A stretch of 64,000 nucleotides of DNA from Aegilops tauschii subsp. strangulata (lineage: Eukaryota; Streptophyta; Magnoliopsida; Poales; Poaceae). A program made the position numbers and the translations under genes. Below are positions 42,905 to 53,457 of this stretch, one piece after another (position 1 is the stretch's first letter; each line of letters begins with the position of its first letter). Under the pieces are notes generated by a model. That model saw nothing but the letters and a program-made list of their open reading frames with translations. It did not search any database and had not been told where the DNA came from. The stretch is taken from contig NC_053037.3 in NCBI RefSeq assembly GCF_002575655.3, positions 323,109,294-323,173,293 on the forward strand, written 5' to 3'.

Positions 42905-43285
42905 GATAGGAGGAGAGACGGTGGTCTTGCAATAGAGAAGAGGGAGAGGCAAGACGTGGTTTTGGAATGGAGATGATGGAGAGGAGAGGGGTTGGTTTTG
43001 CAATGGAGAAGAGGGAGAGGTGAGACAGTGGTTTTGGAATGGAGATGATGGAGAGGAGAGGTTTCCCTACCTTTCGGTCGCTGACAGGTGGGCCCCGCAC
43101 TTGGTGGGACCCATGTGTCAGTGTATCAATGGCAAGATGGGCTACGTCAGGGGATCCTCGTCCGAGGAGAGAGGAGGTGGTTTTGCAATGGAGAAGAGGA
43201 AGAGGCGAGGCGGTGGTTTTGGAATGGAGATGATGGAGAGGAGAGGAGGTGGTTTTGCAATGGAGAAGAGGCAGAGGAGCGTGCG
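42905..43285 (-). repeat. Minisatellite in the leader of the minus-strand gene
   Basis: Alternating units of 30-45 bp occur here. On the plus strand they read GGTTTTGGAATGGAGATGAT-type and GGTTTTGCAATGGAGAAGAG-type, each followed by GGAGAGGMGAGR. There are about eight units, broken at 43060-43165 by the promoter-like dyad. Confidence 0.85.
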
Positions 43286-43589
43286 GCAACAATTTAGGAT
43301 TGGACGAGAGGGCCGGCGCGCTGTGACTGGATCAAAATCAAAATCAAATTACCCTTCAATTAAGAAAGCGACCCCACATTAACTAATCTCTCTTTTATTC
43401 TGGGTCATCATTGACCATGATTTTCACAAATAAAATATATGTTATACATTGCAAAAATAATATAATTTGAAAGTACATTCAGATACGAACCAAACGATAC
43501 AATTCTTGGTGACATGCATTCACATTTTGCTTGTCAAATACAGTACGTGGTGAAACTTTGACCCAAAATACAAAAAACAAAAAATACTT

Positions 43590-43795
43590 CCAAGACCAGC
43601 GCCGCTCCTCTCCTCTTAAACCACCACCCTCCTCTCCTGTTCCAATCTAAATCCAGCGCCGCTCCTCTCATCTTCCATTTCAAAACCATCGCCCCTCCTC
43701 TTGTGTTCCAATCCAAAACCAGCGTCGCTCCTCTCCTGTTCTAATCCAAAACCAGCGCTGCTCCTCTCCTCTTCCATTCAAAAACCACCGCCAGC
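43590..43795 (+). repeat. Mirror minisatellite in the leader of the plus-strand gene
   Basis: There are five or six units of about 40 bp of the type CCAATCCAAAACCAGCGYCG followed by CTCCTCTCC. They are the reverse complement of the units at 42905-43285, so both leaders read the same pyrimidine-rich repeat in their own transcription direction. Confidence 0.8.
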
Positions 43796-43824
43796 GATTG
43801 AAGGTGTTGTGGAGAAGTTGATCG

Positions 43825-44211
43825 ATGGAGGAGTACAACCGATACGTGAGGATCGCAACTGGCGACCCTGTGAAGCTAGCTAGGATGTTGGAGATACAAT
43901 CTTGGTTTGAGAACAAGGACCAACTAGCGGCGACGGCGATATCCATGGCCAAATATCTGCAACAGAGCGAAAAGGCGGCGATACCCCCGAAGGGAGTCGC
44001 GTGGGAGTACATAGAGCTCCTCCTCTGGGCCATGGAGCAAATAGACTCACCGAATCCGATCGTGAGGGAGCGATGGTGGGAGTATCGATCCTAGATGGAG
44101 CATCCACCAGAGATTGAAGGATCGAGCATCTACAGGGTGCCGTTTGTGAGGGTGTCGTGCCAGAGCGAGCCGGTGGAGTCTTCGTCGACCGAACCCAACT
44201 TCAAGAGGTGA
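43825..44211 (+). pseudogene. Uncharacterised protein, member 2, with an in-frame stop
   Basis: The ATG at 43825 starts MEEYNRYVRIATGDPVKLAR. It runs 89 codons to a TAG at 44092-44094, then stays open in the same frame for 38 more codons (MEHPPEIEGSS ... VPFVRV) to a TGA at 44209-44211. The paralogue at 42379-42867 has Lys at the stop position (RSKVEH versus RS-stop-MEH). DNA similarity continues beyond the TGA, into the paralogue's C-terminal coding part. It also lacks an ~11-residue insertion present in the paralogue. The conserved landmarks are WEYIELLLWAMEQIDSP and RERWWEYRS. It is either a recent pseudogene or a truncated 89-residue product. No known domain is seen. It shares a divergent intergenic region and minisatellite leader with member 1. 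Confidence 0.6.
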
Positions 44212-44932
44212 AAAGCAGTTGGCCCGACGACGCTTCCCCGCCATCCTCTCCCTCGCCATTCACATCGTCTCACGGGGCGGCTGTCTGCCGCTGAGGAATA
44301 GGAGGGGACTGCCCCCCCCAGCCCTATAGTCGGGCAGGTTGTGAATTGTCAGGAGGAGCTTAGGGTTGTCAGTATTTGCAGGTTGTGAATTGTGTTTTGT
44401 GTTGTGTATTTTGAGAGTACTTTCAGATATGAATGTCTTTTGAATTTCAGATTTACAGTATTGAGCATATGAAGTATTTTATGAATTCTAGAGATCTATT
44501 TTTAGCACTTAAAAAATGTAGTTTCATAGGAGTATAAAAGTGCAGACAATGTGATTCTCAGAGAAGAAACTGCAAGTTCAGTTTTAGATAAGAAACTGCT
44601 ACTTTCAGAGGCAGAGCATTTATATTAACACGGCCTTTTCAAATAGGGTTAACATCATGTTGGAAGTTTTATTCATGGTCGAAAATGTAACTACCAGCCA
44701 GTTAACATCATGCTGATCAACATTCATGCATAGCACATCTTCATATGATGCATAGTCAAAAAGGTATGCTATTTTCAAAATGCCCACACAATGTCGAGTG
44801 TGCGAAAAACAGAGAAAATGAGGGACGAAGTTTTGGCAAGTGTTGGACGTGGTATGCGTAGATGACAATGGGGACCCACATGTCAATAATGGCAGAGGCA
44901 AAAAATTTGGAGATATTTTCCCTGCATCAGGT
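44212..44932. other. 3' flank of the gene pair
   Basis: Similarity to the paralogous gene fades within ~50 bp. A gttgtgaattgt motif is repeated near 44338 and 44383. No gene was seen. Confidence 0.35.
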
Positions 44933-44994
44933 GGAATCGAACCCGGGCGGAAGAGCTGTCGCCTGTCGGGTAGTGTCACTTGGCCACTGGGCTA
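44933..44994 (-). mobile_element. tRNA-derived SINE head (pol III A and B boxes)
   Basis: On the minus strand TAGCCCAGTGGCC (A box, 44982-44994) is followed 38 bases later by GGTTCGATTCC (B box, 44933-44943). Spacing and sequence fit an internal pol III promoter. No clean acceptor stem forms, so a SINE or tRNA relic is more likely than a working tRNA. The 3' end and tail could not be defined. Confidence 0.45.
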
Positions 44995-47014
44995 GTTCAG
45001 TACTTCCGTACAAATAGGGCACTGCCTCAGGTGGTCCGATCTCCTCCTGTGCCTTTGTGCGCTCGCCGCGGCGCCGCTGTCTGCCGTTGTGAACATGCTG
45101 AACAAATGAGAGGAATCTGGAGAGGACTGTACGTGGAGAGGCGGACAGTCGGGACCCACCAGGTTTATGGCCGTACACAAGCAAGTGCCTCATCGAAAAA
45201 ATACTCCCTCCAAATGCTATACCGACGTTGGGGCCCACGGGTTTGTCAACATAGTTACATTTTTTTAGGTGCTTCAACGTAGTTACTATAGGAGATAAAT
45301 TCACAACGAAGCCGGGGAGCTGGCAGGTATCATTTATTATCACTAGGGCAACAAGTATCTGCTGGGTTTTGGGCTGCCCTGTCTAGGCTTTCTTTTTTAA
45401 CATGCACAACCCATGACATGCCGGTTTATATTTTTTTGAGGACTGTCATGTATCGACCGGCCTATGGACCTCCCATCCAAGGTTTTATTTTTCCTGAAAC
45501 ATCGACAGCCCAATTTATGTATTTTTTTTGAAGAAAAAGCAGAGGTCTGTTCGATTTTTCTATATAAGAATAGGAACGCCTGGTCCAAGATATGTTTCCC
45601 TTCTAACTATATTATATATATTTAAATTATTTTATATGTTATTATATATTATTGTTATTGTCATCATATATTTAACAGATACTTACATATGTAAGAAAAC
45701 AATATCCCACATCTTATTAACTTATAAAAATAATTTCTTAACAATAAAATGCTCGATTTTTGGCAACGAAAACCCTGGTGATTGTGTACAAAAGCTTGGT
45801 AAGATTTAAGGACCAATGTAATAATTAATCACTTATTACTTAAATATATTTATAACAAAATGCTCAGCTCCTGTTTATTTTTTGATAACATTGTTGCGCC
45901 CAGCCCAACATTATAATTAGAATCAGCCCAGCAAAATCGTGTATATCGAGAAAGTGCAAATGGCCTGTAATTTTTTAGGAAAAAAATAAATGGGCAGCAT
46001 GGACGCTACATTATTTGTTCACCCAGCCCATCAAATGGACTGTAATTCTAAAAAAAGAGATCAAATTGAGTGTAAATTCTGAAAAATGGGTTGAATACGT
46101 GCCACATTTTTGGAGGCTGAAATGTGGGCCAATAGGTCGAAGCCAACGCAAGCCAGTGTCAACTTAGTCAACAAATGATTCTGACATCGTTAGCTATTGG
46201 ATTTACATCCAACAACCGTCATCCATCTTCAATCTCTCGTCTTCTTCCTCCAGCGGCGCCGGGACCACCTGCTCCCGCCTCCTCCTGCTAGCAGCTCTGC
46301 TTAGCACGCTTCGCTGTGAAGCGCTACCCCACCGTTGGCCAGGCCATCCCTCCACCCCTCCACACCTCCTGTTCTTCTCCACCGACTGCCGAACCACATT
46401 GCACCAGAGCCAGTTAACCCTCGTACACCTCTCCATCTGCGACTCTACTCCCGCGTCTTCCCATCTCCGGCTCGTTGCTGTCCGGGGCCTCGCCGTCGTC
46501 CACCACCTTGGATGCGCTCGGCGCAGAGTGATCAATGTGGTCAATGAACGACATCCATCGGACGTAGACTGTGCGTGGAGAGGCTGACAGCTGGGTCCAT
46601 GGCCGCACGCAAGGAAATGCCTCCTTATTACGCGCAAAATAATGATTCCTCCACCTGATAGCTGGGACCCACCGGAAGGGCCTCTGTATTTTGCACAAAA
46701 ACGTTCCCTCCGCTGACAGGTCGGACCCACCAGCTATATCTTCGCACGCAAGGAAGTGCCTCCTTATTACGCACAAAAAAATGAATACCCTCTGCTAGCT
46801 GGGACCCACCATAGTGGGAGGCTGACTTGTGGGCCTACTAAGTTGACTGGGATGGAGGCCTTTGTCAACTTAGTCAATATGAACGATTCTAGCTCCAGTG
46901 ACCGTACGATGTCCATCCAACGGCCCTAGTGCTTTTTCAACCTCTGGTCTTCTTGCTCCAGCCGCCCAAACCAGCGTCGGTCGTGCCGCGTGCTCCTGCC
47001 TCCCGTGGCTGGCT
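44995..47014. repeat. Repeat-rich intergenic segment
   Basis: The unit CTGACAGSTGGGACCCACC ... CGCACGCAAGGAARTGCC recurs near 45143, 46582 and 46714. A second ~100-bp unit (GTCAACTTAGTCAA ... TCTTCTTSCTCCAGC) occurs at 46168-46265 and 46864-46965. 45960-46100 holds three diverged copies of a TGTAATTCTNAAAAAA-type segment. No gene is supported; the minus-strand frame 46203-46730 lies wholly within the repeats. Confidence 0.55.
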
Positions 47015-48200
47015 TGTTGGGGAACACAGTAATTTCAAAAAAAATCCTACGCACACGCAAGATCCACCATGTTGATGCATAGCAACGAGAGGGGAGAGTG
47101 TAGTCCACGTACCCTCGTAGACCGTAAGCGGAAGTGTTATGACAACGCGGTTGATGTAGTCGTACGCCTTCACGATCCGACTGATCCTAGTACCAAAGTA
47201 CGTCACCTCCGCGATCTGCACACGTTCAGCTCGGTGACGTCCCACGAACTCTCGATCCAGCTGAGTGTCGAGGGAGAGCTTCGTCAGCACGACGGCGTGA
47301 TGACGATGATGATGAATCTACCGGCGCAGGGCTTTGCCTATGCACTACGACGATATGACCGAGGTGGATTATGGTGGAGGGGGGTACCACACACGGCTAA
47401 GACAATGATCAACTTGTGTGTCTATGGGGTGCCCCCTCCCCCGTATATAAAGGAGTGGAGGAGGAGGAGGGCCGGCCCTCTCTATGGCGCGCCCTATGGG
47501 AGTCCTACTCCCACCGGGAGTAGCATTCCCCCCTTCCAAGTAGGAGTAGGAGAGGAAGGAAGGAGGCGAGAGGGAGGAAGGAAAGGGGGGCTGGCCCCCC
47601 TCCCAATTTGGATTGGGCTTGGGGGGGTGCCCCCACCTAGGCCGCCTCCTCCTCTCTCCCACTAAGGCCCATTAAGGCTCATGTACTCCCCGGGGGGTTC
47701 CGGTAACCCCCCGGTACTTCGGTAAATGCCCAAACTCACCCGGAACCATTCCGATGTCCAAACATAGGCTTCCAATATATTGATATTTATGTCTCGATCA
47801 TTTTCGAGACTCCTCGCCATGCCCGTGATCACATCCGGGACTCCGAACAACCTTCGGTTCATCAAAACACATAAACTCAAAATTCCAATTGTCACCGAAC
47901 ATTAAGAGTGCGGACCCTACGGGTTCGAGAACTATGTAGACATGACCGAGACTCATCTCCGGTCAATAACCAATAGCGGAACCTCGATGCTCATATTGGT
48001 TCCTACATATTCTACGAAGATCTTTATCGGTCAAACCGCACAACAACATACGTTAGTTCCCTTTGTCATTGGTATGTTACTTGCCCGAGATTCGATCATC
48101 GGTATCTCAATACCTAGTTCAATCTCGTTACCGGCAAGTCTCTTTACCCATTCCGTATGCATCATCCCGCAACTAACTCATTAGTCACAATGCTTGCAAG
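47015..48200 (-). repeat. Truncated 3' LTR of the Copia element
   Basis: The outer end is TGTTGGGGAACACAGTAATT (plus strand). It includes TATATAAAGG at 47444-47453. On the minus strand that would read CCTTTATATA and match a BARE-type TATA region. The U3 start is missing. The 198-codon frame 47069-47665 is a chance frame in the LTR. Confidence 0.85.
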
Positions 48201-48294
48201 GCTTCTGTAGCCCCAAACTTTACGAAATGACAACTTGGGTTTCTTGCCAAACCACAGTTCATAAGGTGTCGTCTCAACGGATTTAGAAGGTGCC

Positions 48295-48726
48295 CTATTT
48301 AACGTGAATGCAGCCGTCTCTAAAGCATAAACCCCAAAATGATAGCGGTAAATCAGTGAGAGACATCATAGGTCGCACCATATCTAGTAAAGTACGATTA
48401 CGACGTTCGGACACACCATTACGCTGTGGTGTTCCAGGCGGCGTGAGTTGCGAAACTATTCCGTGTTGTTTCAAATGAAGACCAAACTCGTAACTCAAAT
48501 ATTCTCCTCCACGATTAGATCGTAGAAACTTTATTTTCTTGTTACGATGATTTTCTACTTCACTCTGAAATTCTTTGAACTTTTCAAATGTTTCATATTT
48601 ATGTTTCATCAAGTAGATATACCCATATCTTCTCAAATCATTTGCGAAGGTAAGAAAATAACGATACTCGCCGCGAGAATCAACACTCATCGGACCGCAT
48701 ACATCAGTATGTATTATTTCCAACAA
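48295..48726 (-). pseudogene. Copia integrase core, catalytically dead
   Basis: The core holds the first Asp (HTDVCGPM) and Glu (NGVSERRNR), but the second Asp is Asn (LRSNRGGEY near 48520). The copy at the left edge of the window keeps Asp there. The frame begins after a stop near 48737 and ends at the deletion-proximal region. In a working element this enzyme inserts the cDNA into the genome. Confidence 0.8.
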
Positions 48727-48735
48727 GTCTGTTGC

Positions 48736-49257
48736 TCACTCCATTGTTCCGGAGAACGGAGTCTTAGTCATCTTGCCCATGAGGGATGGTTCGGAAGCAT
48801 CAAGTGATTCATAATCAAGTGATTCATAATCAAGTGATTCCAAAATCCCATCAGCATGGAGTTTCTTCATGCGCTTTACACCAATATGACCTAAAGGGCA
48901 GTTCCACAAATAAGTTGCACTATCATTATTAAACTTATATCTTTTGGCTTCAATACTATGAACATGTGTATCACTACTATCAAGATTTAGTAAAAATAGA
49001 CCACTCATCAAGGGTGCATGACCATAAAAGATATTACTCATATAAATAGAACAACCATTATTCTCTGATTTAAATGAATAACCGTCTCGCATCAAACAAG
49101 ATCCAGATATAATGCTCATGCTCAACGCTGGCACCAAATAACAATTATTTAGGTCTAAAACGAATCCCGAAGGTAGATGTAGAGGTAGCGTGGCGACGAC
49201 GATCATATCGACTTTGGAACCATTTCCCACGCGCATCGTCACCTCATCCTTAGCCAA
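48736..49257 (-). pseudogene. Copia GAG-pre-integrase with lost zinc ligands
   Basis: The frame contains ATYLWNCPLGH and ASEPSLMGK. The left-edge copy reads WHCRLGH and TCEPCLMGK, so one His and both Cys ligands of the HHCC finger are gone. A tandem 15-bp duplication at 48800-48842 repeats DYESL. A stop near 48737 separates it from integrase and one near 49279 from protease. Confidence 0.8.
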
Positions 49258-49278
49258 TCTTTGCTTAATCCATAGCCC

Positions 49279-49635
49279 CTATTTCGAGTTGCAAATATTA
49301 GCAACAGAACCAGTATCAAATACCCAGGCGCTACTGCGAGCATTAGTTAGGTACACATCAATAACATGTATATCAAATATACCTTTCACTTTGCCATCCT
49401 TCTTCTCCGCCAAATACTTGGGGCAGTTCCGCTTCCAGTGACCAGTCCCTTTGCAGTAGAAGCTCTCAGTCTCAGGCTTAGGTCTAGACTTTGGCTTCAC
49501 TTGAGCAGCAACTTGCTTGCTGTTCTTCTTGAAGTTCCCCTTCTTCCCTTTACCCTTTTTCTTGAAACTGATGGTCTTGTTGACCATCAACACTTGATGC
49601 TCCTTCTTGATTTCTACCTCTGCAGCCTTTAGCAT
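49279..49635 (-). pseudogene. Copia gag C-terminus and protease
   Basis: It holds a Lys-rich linker, then a zinc knuckle reading SFYCKGTGHWKRNC, in which the first Cys is Ser, then protease WVFDTG with Asp intact. It is bounded by in-frame stops (after NSK at 49279, and near 49657). Confidence 0.8.
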
Positions 49636-49656
49636 TGCGAAGAGCTCGGGAATTGT

Positions 49657-50211
49657 CTAATCCATCCCTTGCATATTGTAGTTCATCATGAAGCTCTTGT
49701 AGCTTGGTGGCAGTGATTGAAGAACTTTGTAAATGACACTATCATTAGGAAGATTAACTCCCAGTTGAGTCAAGTGGTTGTGGTACCCAGACATTTTGAG
49801 TATATGTTCACTGACAGAACTATTCTCCTCCATTTTGTAGCTGTAGAACTTATTGGAGACTTCATATCTCTCAATCCGGGCATTTGCTTGAAATATTAAC
49901 TTCCTCCTGGAACATCTCATATGCTCCATGATGTTCAAAACGCCGTTGAAGTCCCGGTTTAAGCCGTAAAGCATGGCACACTGAACTATCGAGTAGTCAT
50001 CAACTTTGCTCTGCCAGACGTTCATAACATCTGGCGTCGCTCCTGCAGCGGGTTTGTCACCCAGCGGTGCTTCCAGGACGCAATTCTTCTGTGCAGCAAT
50101 GAGGATAATCCTCAAGTTACGGACCCAGTCCGTGTAGTTGCTACCATCATCTTTCAACTCAGCTTTCTCTAGGAACGCATTAAAATTCAACGGAACAACA
50201 TCACGGACCAT
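49657..50211 (-). CDS. Copia gag N-terminal part
   Basis: This frame of 184 residues starts MVRDVVPLNFNAFLEKAELK. It has the UBN2-type capsid layout (YTDWVRNLRIIL ... ANARIERYEVSNKFYSYKMEE ... LPPSYKSFMMNYNMQ). The start matches the expected gag start, following the long leader. It ends at a premature stop near 49657, after which the frame continues in 49279-49635. Confidence 0.8.
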   Translation of the reverse strand: MVRDVVPLNFNAFLEKAELKDDGSNYTDWVRNLRIILIAAQKNCVLEAPLGDKPAAGATPDVMNVWQSKVDDYSIVQCAMLYGLNRDFNGVLNIMEHMRCSRRKLIFQANARIERYEVSNKFYSYKMEENSSVSEHILKMSGYHNHLTQLGVNLPNDSVIYKVLQSLPPSYKSFMMNYNMQGMD

Positions 50212-50883
50212 CTATCTACTACAACATAGACATGCAACACACTATCGGGTACTAAGTTCATGATAAATTAAAGTTCAATTAATCATATTACTTAAGAAGT
50301 CCCACTTAGATAGACATCCCTCTAATCATCTAAGTGATCACGTAATCCATATCAACTAAACCATGTCCGATCATCACTTGAGATGGAGTACTTTTCAATG
50401 GTGAACATCACTATGTTGATCATATCTACTATATGATTCACGCTCGACCTTTCGGTCTTAGTGTTCCGAGGCCATATCTGCATATGCTAGGCTCGTCAAG
50501 TTTAACCTGAGTATTCTGCATGTGCAAAACTGGCTTACACCCGTTGTATGTGAACGTAGAGCTTATCACACCTGATCATCACGTGGTGTCTCGGCACGAC
50601 GAATTGTAGCAACGGTGCATACTTAGGGAGAACACTTATACCTTGAAATTTAGTGAGGGGTCATCTTATAATGCTACCGTCGAACTAAGCAAAATAAGAT
50701 ACATAAAGGATAAACATCACATGCAACCAATATAAGTGATATGATATGGCCATCATCATCTTCTGCCTTTGATCTCCATCTCCAAAGCACCGTCATGATC
50801 ACCATCATCACCGACTTGACACCTTGGTCTCCATCGAAGCATCGTTGTCGTCTCGCCAACTATTGCTACTACGACTATCGCTA
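50212..50883 (-). other. 5' leader of the Copia element
   Basis: This non-coding leader upstream of gag is recognisable as the Angela/BARE/WIS type. It is interrupted by the Athila-type LTR at 50884 before the primer site is reached. Confidence 0.7.
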
Positions 50884-52273
50884 TGATAACCCACAAGTAT
50901 AGGGGATCGCAATAGTTTTCAGGGTAGAGTATTCAACCCAAATTTATTGATTCGACACAAGGGGAGCCAAAGAATATTCTCAAGTATTAGCAGCTGAGTT
51001 GTCAATTCAACCACACCTGGATAACTTAGTATCTGCAGCAAAGTATTTAGTAGCAAAGTAGTATGGAAGTAACGGTAACGATAACAAAAGTAACATTAGT
51101 AGTTTTGTAGTAATTGTAACAGTGGCAACGGAAAAGTAACTAAGCAAAGAGTAATATGTGAAAAGCTCGTAGGCATTGGATCGGTGATGGAGAATTATGT
51201 CGGATGCGATTCCTCATTCAATAGTTATAACATAGGGTGACATAGAACTAGCTCCAATTCATCAATGTAATGTAGGCATGTATTCCGAATATAGTCATAC
51301 GTGCTTATGGAAAAGAACTTGCATGACATCTTTTGTCCTACCCTCCCGTGGCAGCGGGGTCCTATTGGAAACTAAGGGATATTAAGGCCTCCTTTTAATA
51401 GAGTACCGGACCAAAGCATTAACACTTAGTGACTACATGAACTCCTCAAACTACGGTCATCACCGAGAGTGGTCCCGATTATTGTCACTTCGGGGTTGCC
51501 GGATCATAACACATAATAGGTGACTATAGACTTGCAAGATAGGATCAAGAACTCACATATATTCATGAAAACATAATAGGTTCAGATCTTAGAACATAGT
51601 GGTGATGGAGCATTAAGCATAGCAAAGTCATAGCAACATCAATCTCAGAACATAGTGGATACTAGGGATCAAACCCTAACAAAACTAACTCGATTACATG
51701 GTAAATCTCATCCAACCCATCACCGTCCAGCAAGCCTACGATGGAATTACTCACGCACGGCCGTGAGCATCATGAAATTGGTGATGGAGGAAGGTTGATG
51801 ATGATGACGGCGACGGATTCCCCTCTCCGGAGCCCCGAACGGACTCCAGATCAGCCCTCCCGAGAGAGATTAGGGCTTGGCGGCGGCTCCGTATCGTAAA
51901 ATGCGATGAATCCTTCTCTCTGTTTTTTTCTCCCCGAACATGAATATATGGAGTTGGAGTTGAGGTCGGTGGAGCACCAGGGGGCCCACGAGGCAGGGGC
52001 GCGCTCAGGGGGGTAGGCGCGCCCCCACCCTCGAGGACAGGGTGTGGGCCCCCTGGCCTCGATTCTTTCGCCAGTATTTTTTATTAATCCCAAAAATATT
52101 CTCCGTGAAGTTTCAGGTCATTCCGAGAACTTTTATTTCTGCACAAAAATAACACCATGGCAATTCTGCTGAAAACAGCGTCAGTCCGGGTTAGTTCCAT
52201 TCAAATCATGCAAGTTAGAGTCCAAAACAAGTGCAAAAGTGTTTGGAAAAGTAGATACGATGGAGACGTATCA
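50884..52273 (-). repeat. 3' LTR of the second-family Athila-type element
   Basis: It begins TGATAACCCACAAG and ends GACGTATCA; it is the same family as the solo LTR 8284-9667. The GC hairpin is at 51980-52053 and the TATA-like atatatgg (minus-strand ccatatat) near 51943-51950. Confidence 0.92.
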
Positions 52274-53457
52274 ACTCCCCCAAGCTTAAACCTTTGCTTG
52301 TCCTCAAGCAATTCAGTTAATAATTCGAAAGTTATAAAGAAAAACTTTTACAAACTCTGTTTGCTCTTGTTGTTGTAAATATGTAAAGCCAGCATTCAAG
52401 TTTTTAGCAAAGATTATGAACTAGCCATATTCACAATAACATTTAGGTCTCATGTTTACTTATATCAATGGCATAATCAACTAGCGAGCAATAATAATAA
52501 ATCTCGGATGACAACACTTTCTCAAAAGAATCATAATATGATATAACAAGATGGTATCTCGCTAGCCCTTTCTGAGACCGCAAAACATAAACCCAGAGCA
52601 CCTTTGAAGATCAAGGACTGACTAAACATTGTAATTCATGGTAAAAGAGATCCAGTCATAGTCATACCCAATATAAATTAATAGTAATGGATGCAAATGA
52701 CAGTGGTGCTCTCCAGCTGGTGCTTTTTAATAAGAGGGTGATGACTCAACATAAAAGTAAATAGATAGGCCCTTCGCAGAGGGAAGCAGGGATTTGTAGA
52801 GGTGCCAAAGCTCGGTTTTTGAAATAGAGATAAATAATTTTTGAGCGGCATATTTCATTGTCAACATAACAACTGAGAGATCTCGATATCTTCCATGCTA
52901 CACACATTATAGGCGGTTCCCAAACAGAATGGTAAAGTTTATACTCCCCCTCCACCAACAAACATCAATCCATGGCTTGTCCGAAACAACGGGTGCCTCC
53001 AACTAATAACAGTCCTGGGGGAGTTTTGTTTGCAATTATTTTGATTTGATTTGCTTAGAGCATGGGACTGGGCATCCTGGTGACGAGCCATTTTCTCGTG
53101 AGTGAGGAGCGGAGTCCACTCCTCTTGAGAATAACCCGCCTAGCATGGAAGATACAGACAACCCTACTTGATACATGAGCTATTTGAGCATACAAAACAG
53201 AATTTCATTTGAAGGTTTAGAGTTTGGCACATACAAATTTACTTGGAACGGCAGGTAGATACCGCATATAGGAAGGTATAGTGGACTCATATGGAATAAT
53301 TTTGGGGTTTATGGAAGTGGATGCACAAGCAATATTTCCGCTTAGTACAAGTGAAGGCTAGAAAAAGACTGGGAAGCGACCAACTAGAGAGCGACAACAG
53401 TCATGGACATGCATTAAAATTAATAAAAATTGAGTGCAAGCATGAGTAGGATATAAT
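52274..53457 (-). other. Non-coding internal region of that element
   Basis: The polypurine tract GCTTGGGGGAGT (minus strand) lies at 52274-52285. The rest is AT-rich, without coding frames. Confidence 0.6.

Larger units (their letters stand above)
42868..43824. promoter_or_regulatory. Shared divergent intergenic region of the gene pair
   Basis: This region of about 950 bp lies between two divergent starts. It holds one minisatellite on each side, an imperfect dyad (TGACAGGTGGGCCC ... GTGGGACCCATGTGTCA, 43083-43121) and an AT-rich centre (43380-43560) that may be a Mariner-type MITE remnant (gggtcatcattgacc ... aactttgaccc). It could act as a bidirectional promoter, which is inference. Confidence 0.45.
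47015..50883 (-). mobile_element. Internally deleted Angela/BARE-type Copia element
   Basis: On the minus strand it reads, from right to left, leader (50883-50212), gag, protease and integrase. Then comes an abrupt junction near 48200 into the downstream two-thirds of an LTR that ends TGTTCCCCAACA at 47015. Reverse transcriptase, RNase H and the start of the 3' LTR are deleted. The leader is cut at 50883 by another element, so the 5' LTR is outside the window. Family recognition rests on the LTR end and leader. Confidence 0.88.
50884..53457 (-). mobile_element. Athila-type element (second family), left portion
   Basis: A 3' LTR (50884-52273) is followed by a polypurine tract and non-coding internal DNA. 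At 53457 a chromovirus inserted (TSD ataat). The internal sequence resumes at 62041-62143 and is cut again at 62144. Confidence 0.85.

Noticed and set aside
44933..44994. Functional tRNA gene
   Set aside because: The A and B boxes fit, but acceptor and anticodon stems do not pair.
46203..46730. 175-codon minus-strand frame
   Set aside because: It spans the direct repeats, has no protein-like features and overlaps an equally open opposite frame.
47444..47453. Gene promoter (TATATAAAGG, plus strand)
   Set aside because: It lies in the Copia LTR and is better read as the LTR's own TATA region on the minus strand.
47069..47665. 198-codon plus-strand frame
   Set aside because: It lies inside the Copia LTR on the antisense strand and is explained by LTR composition.
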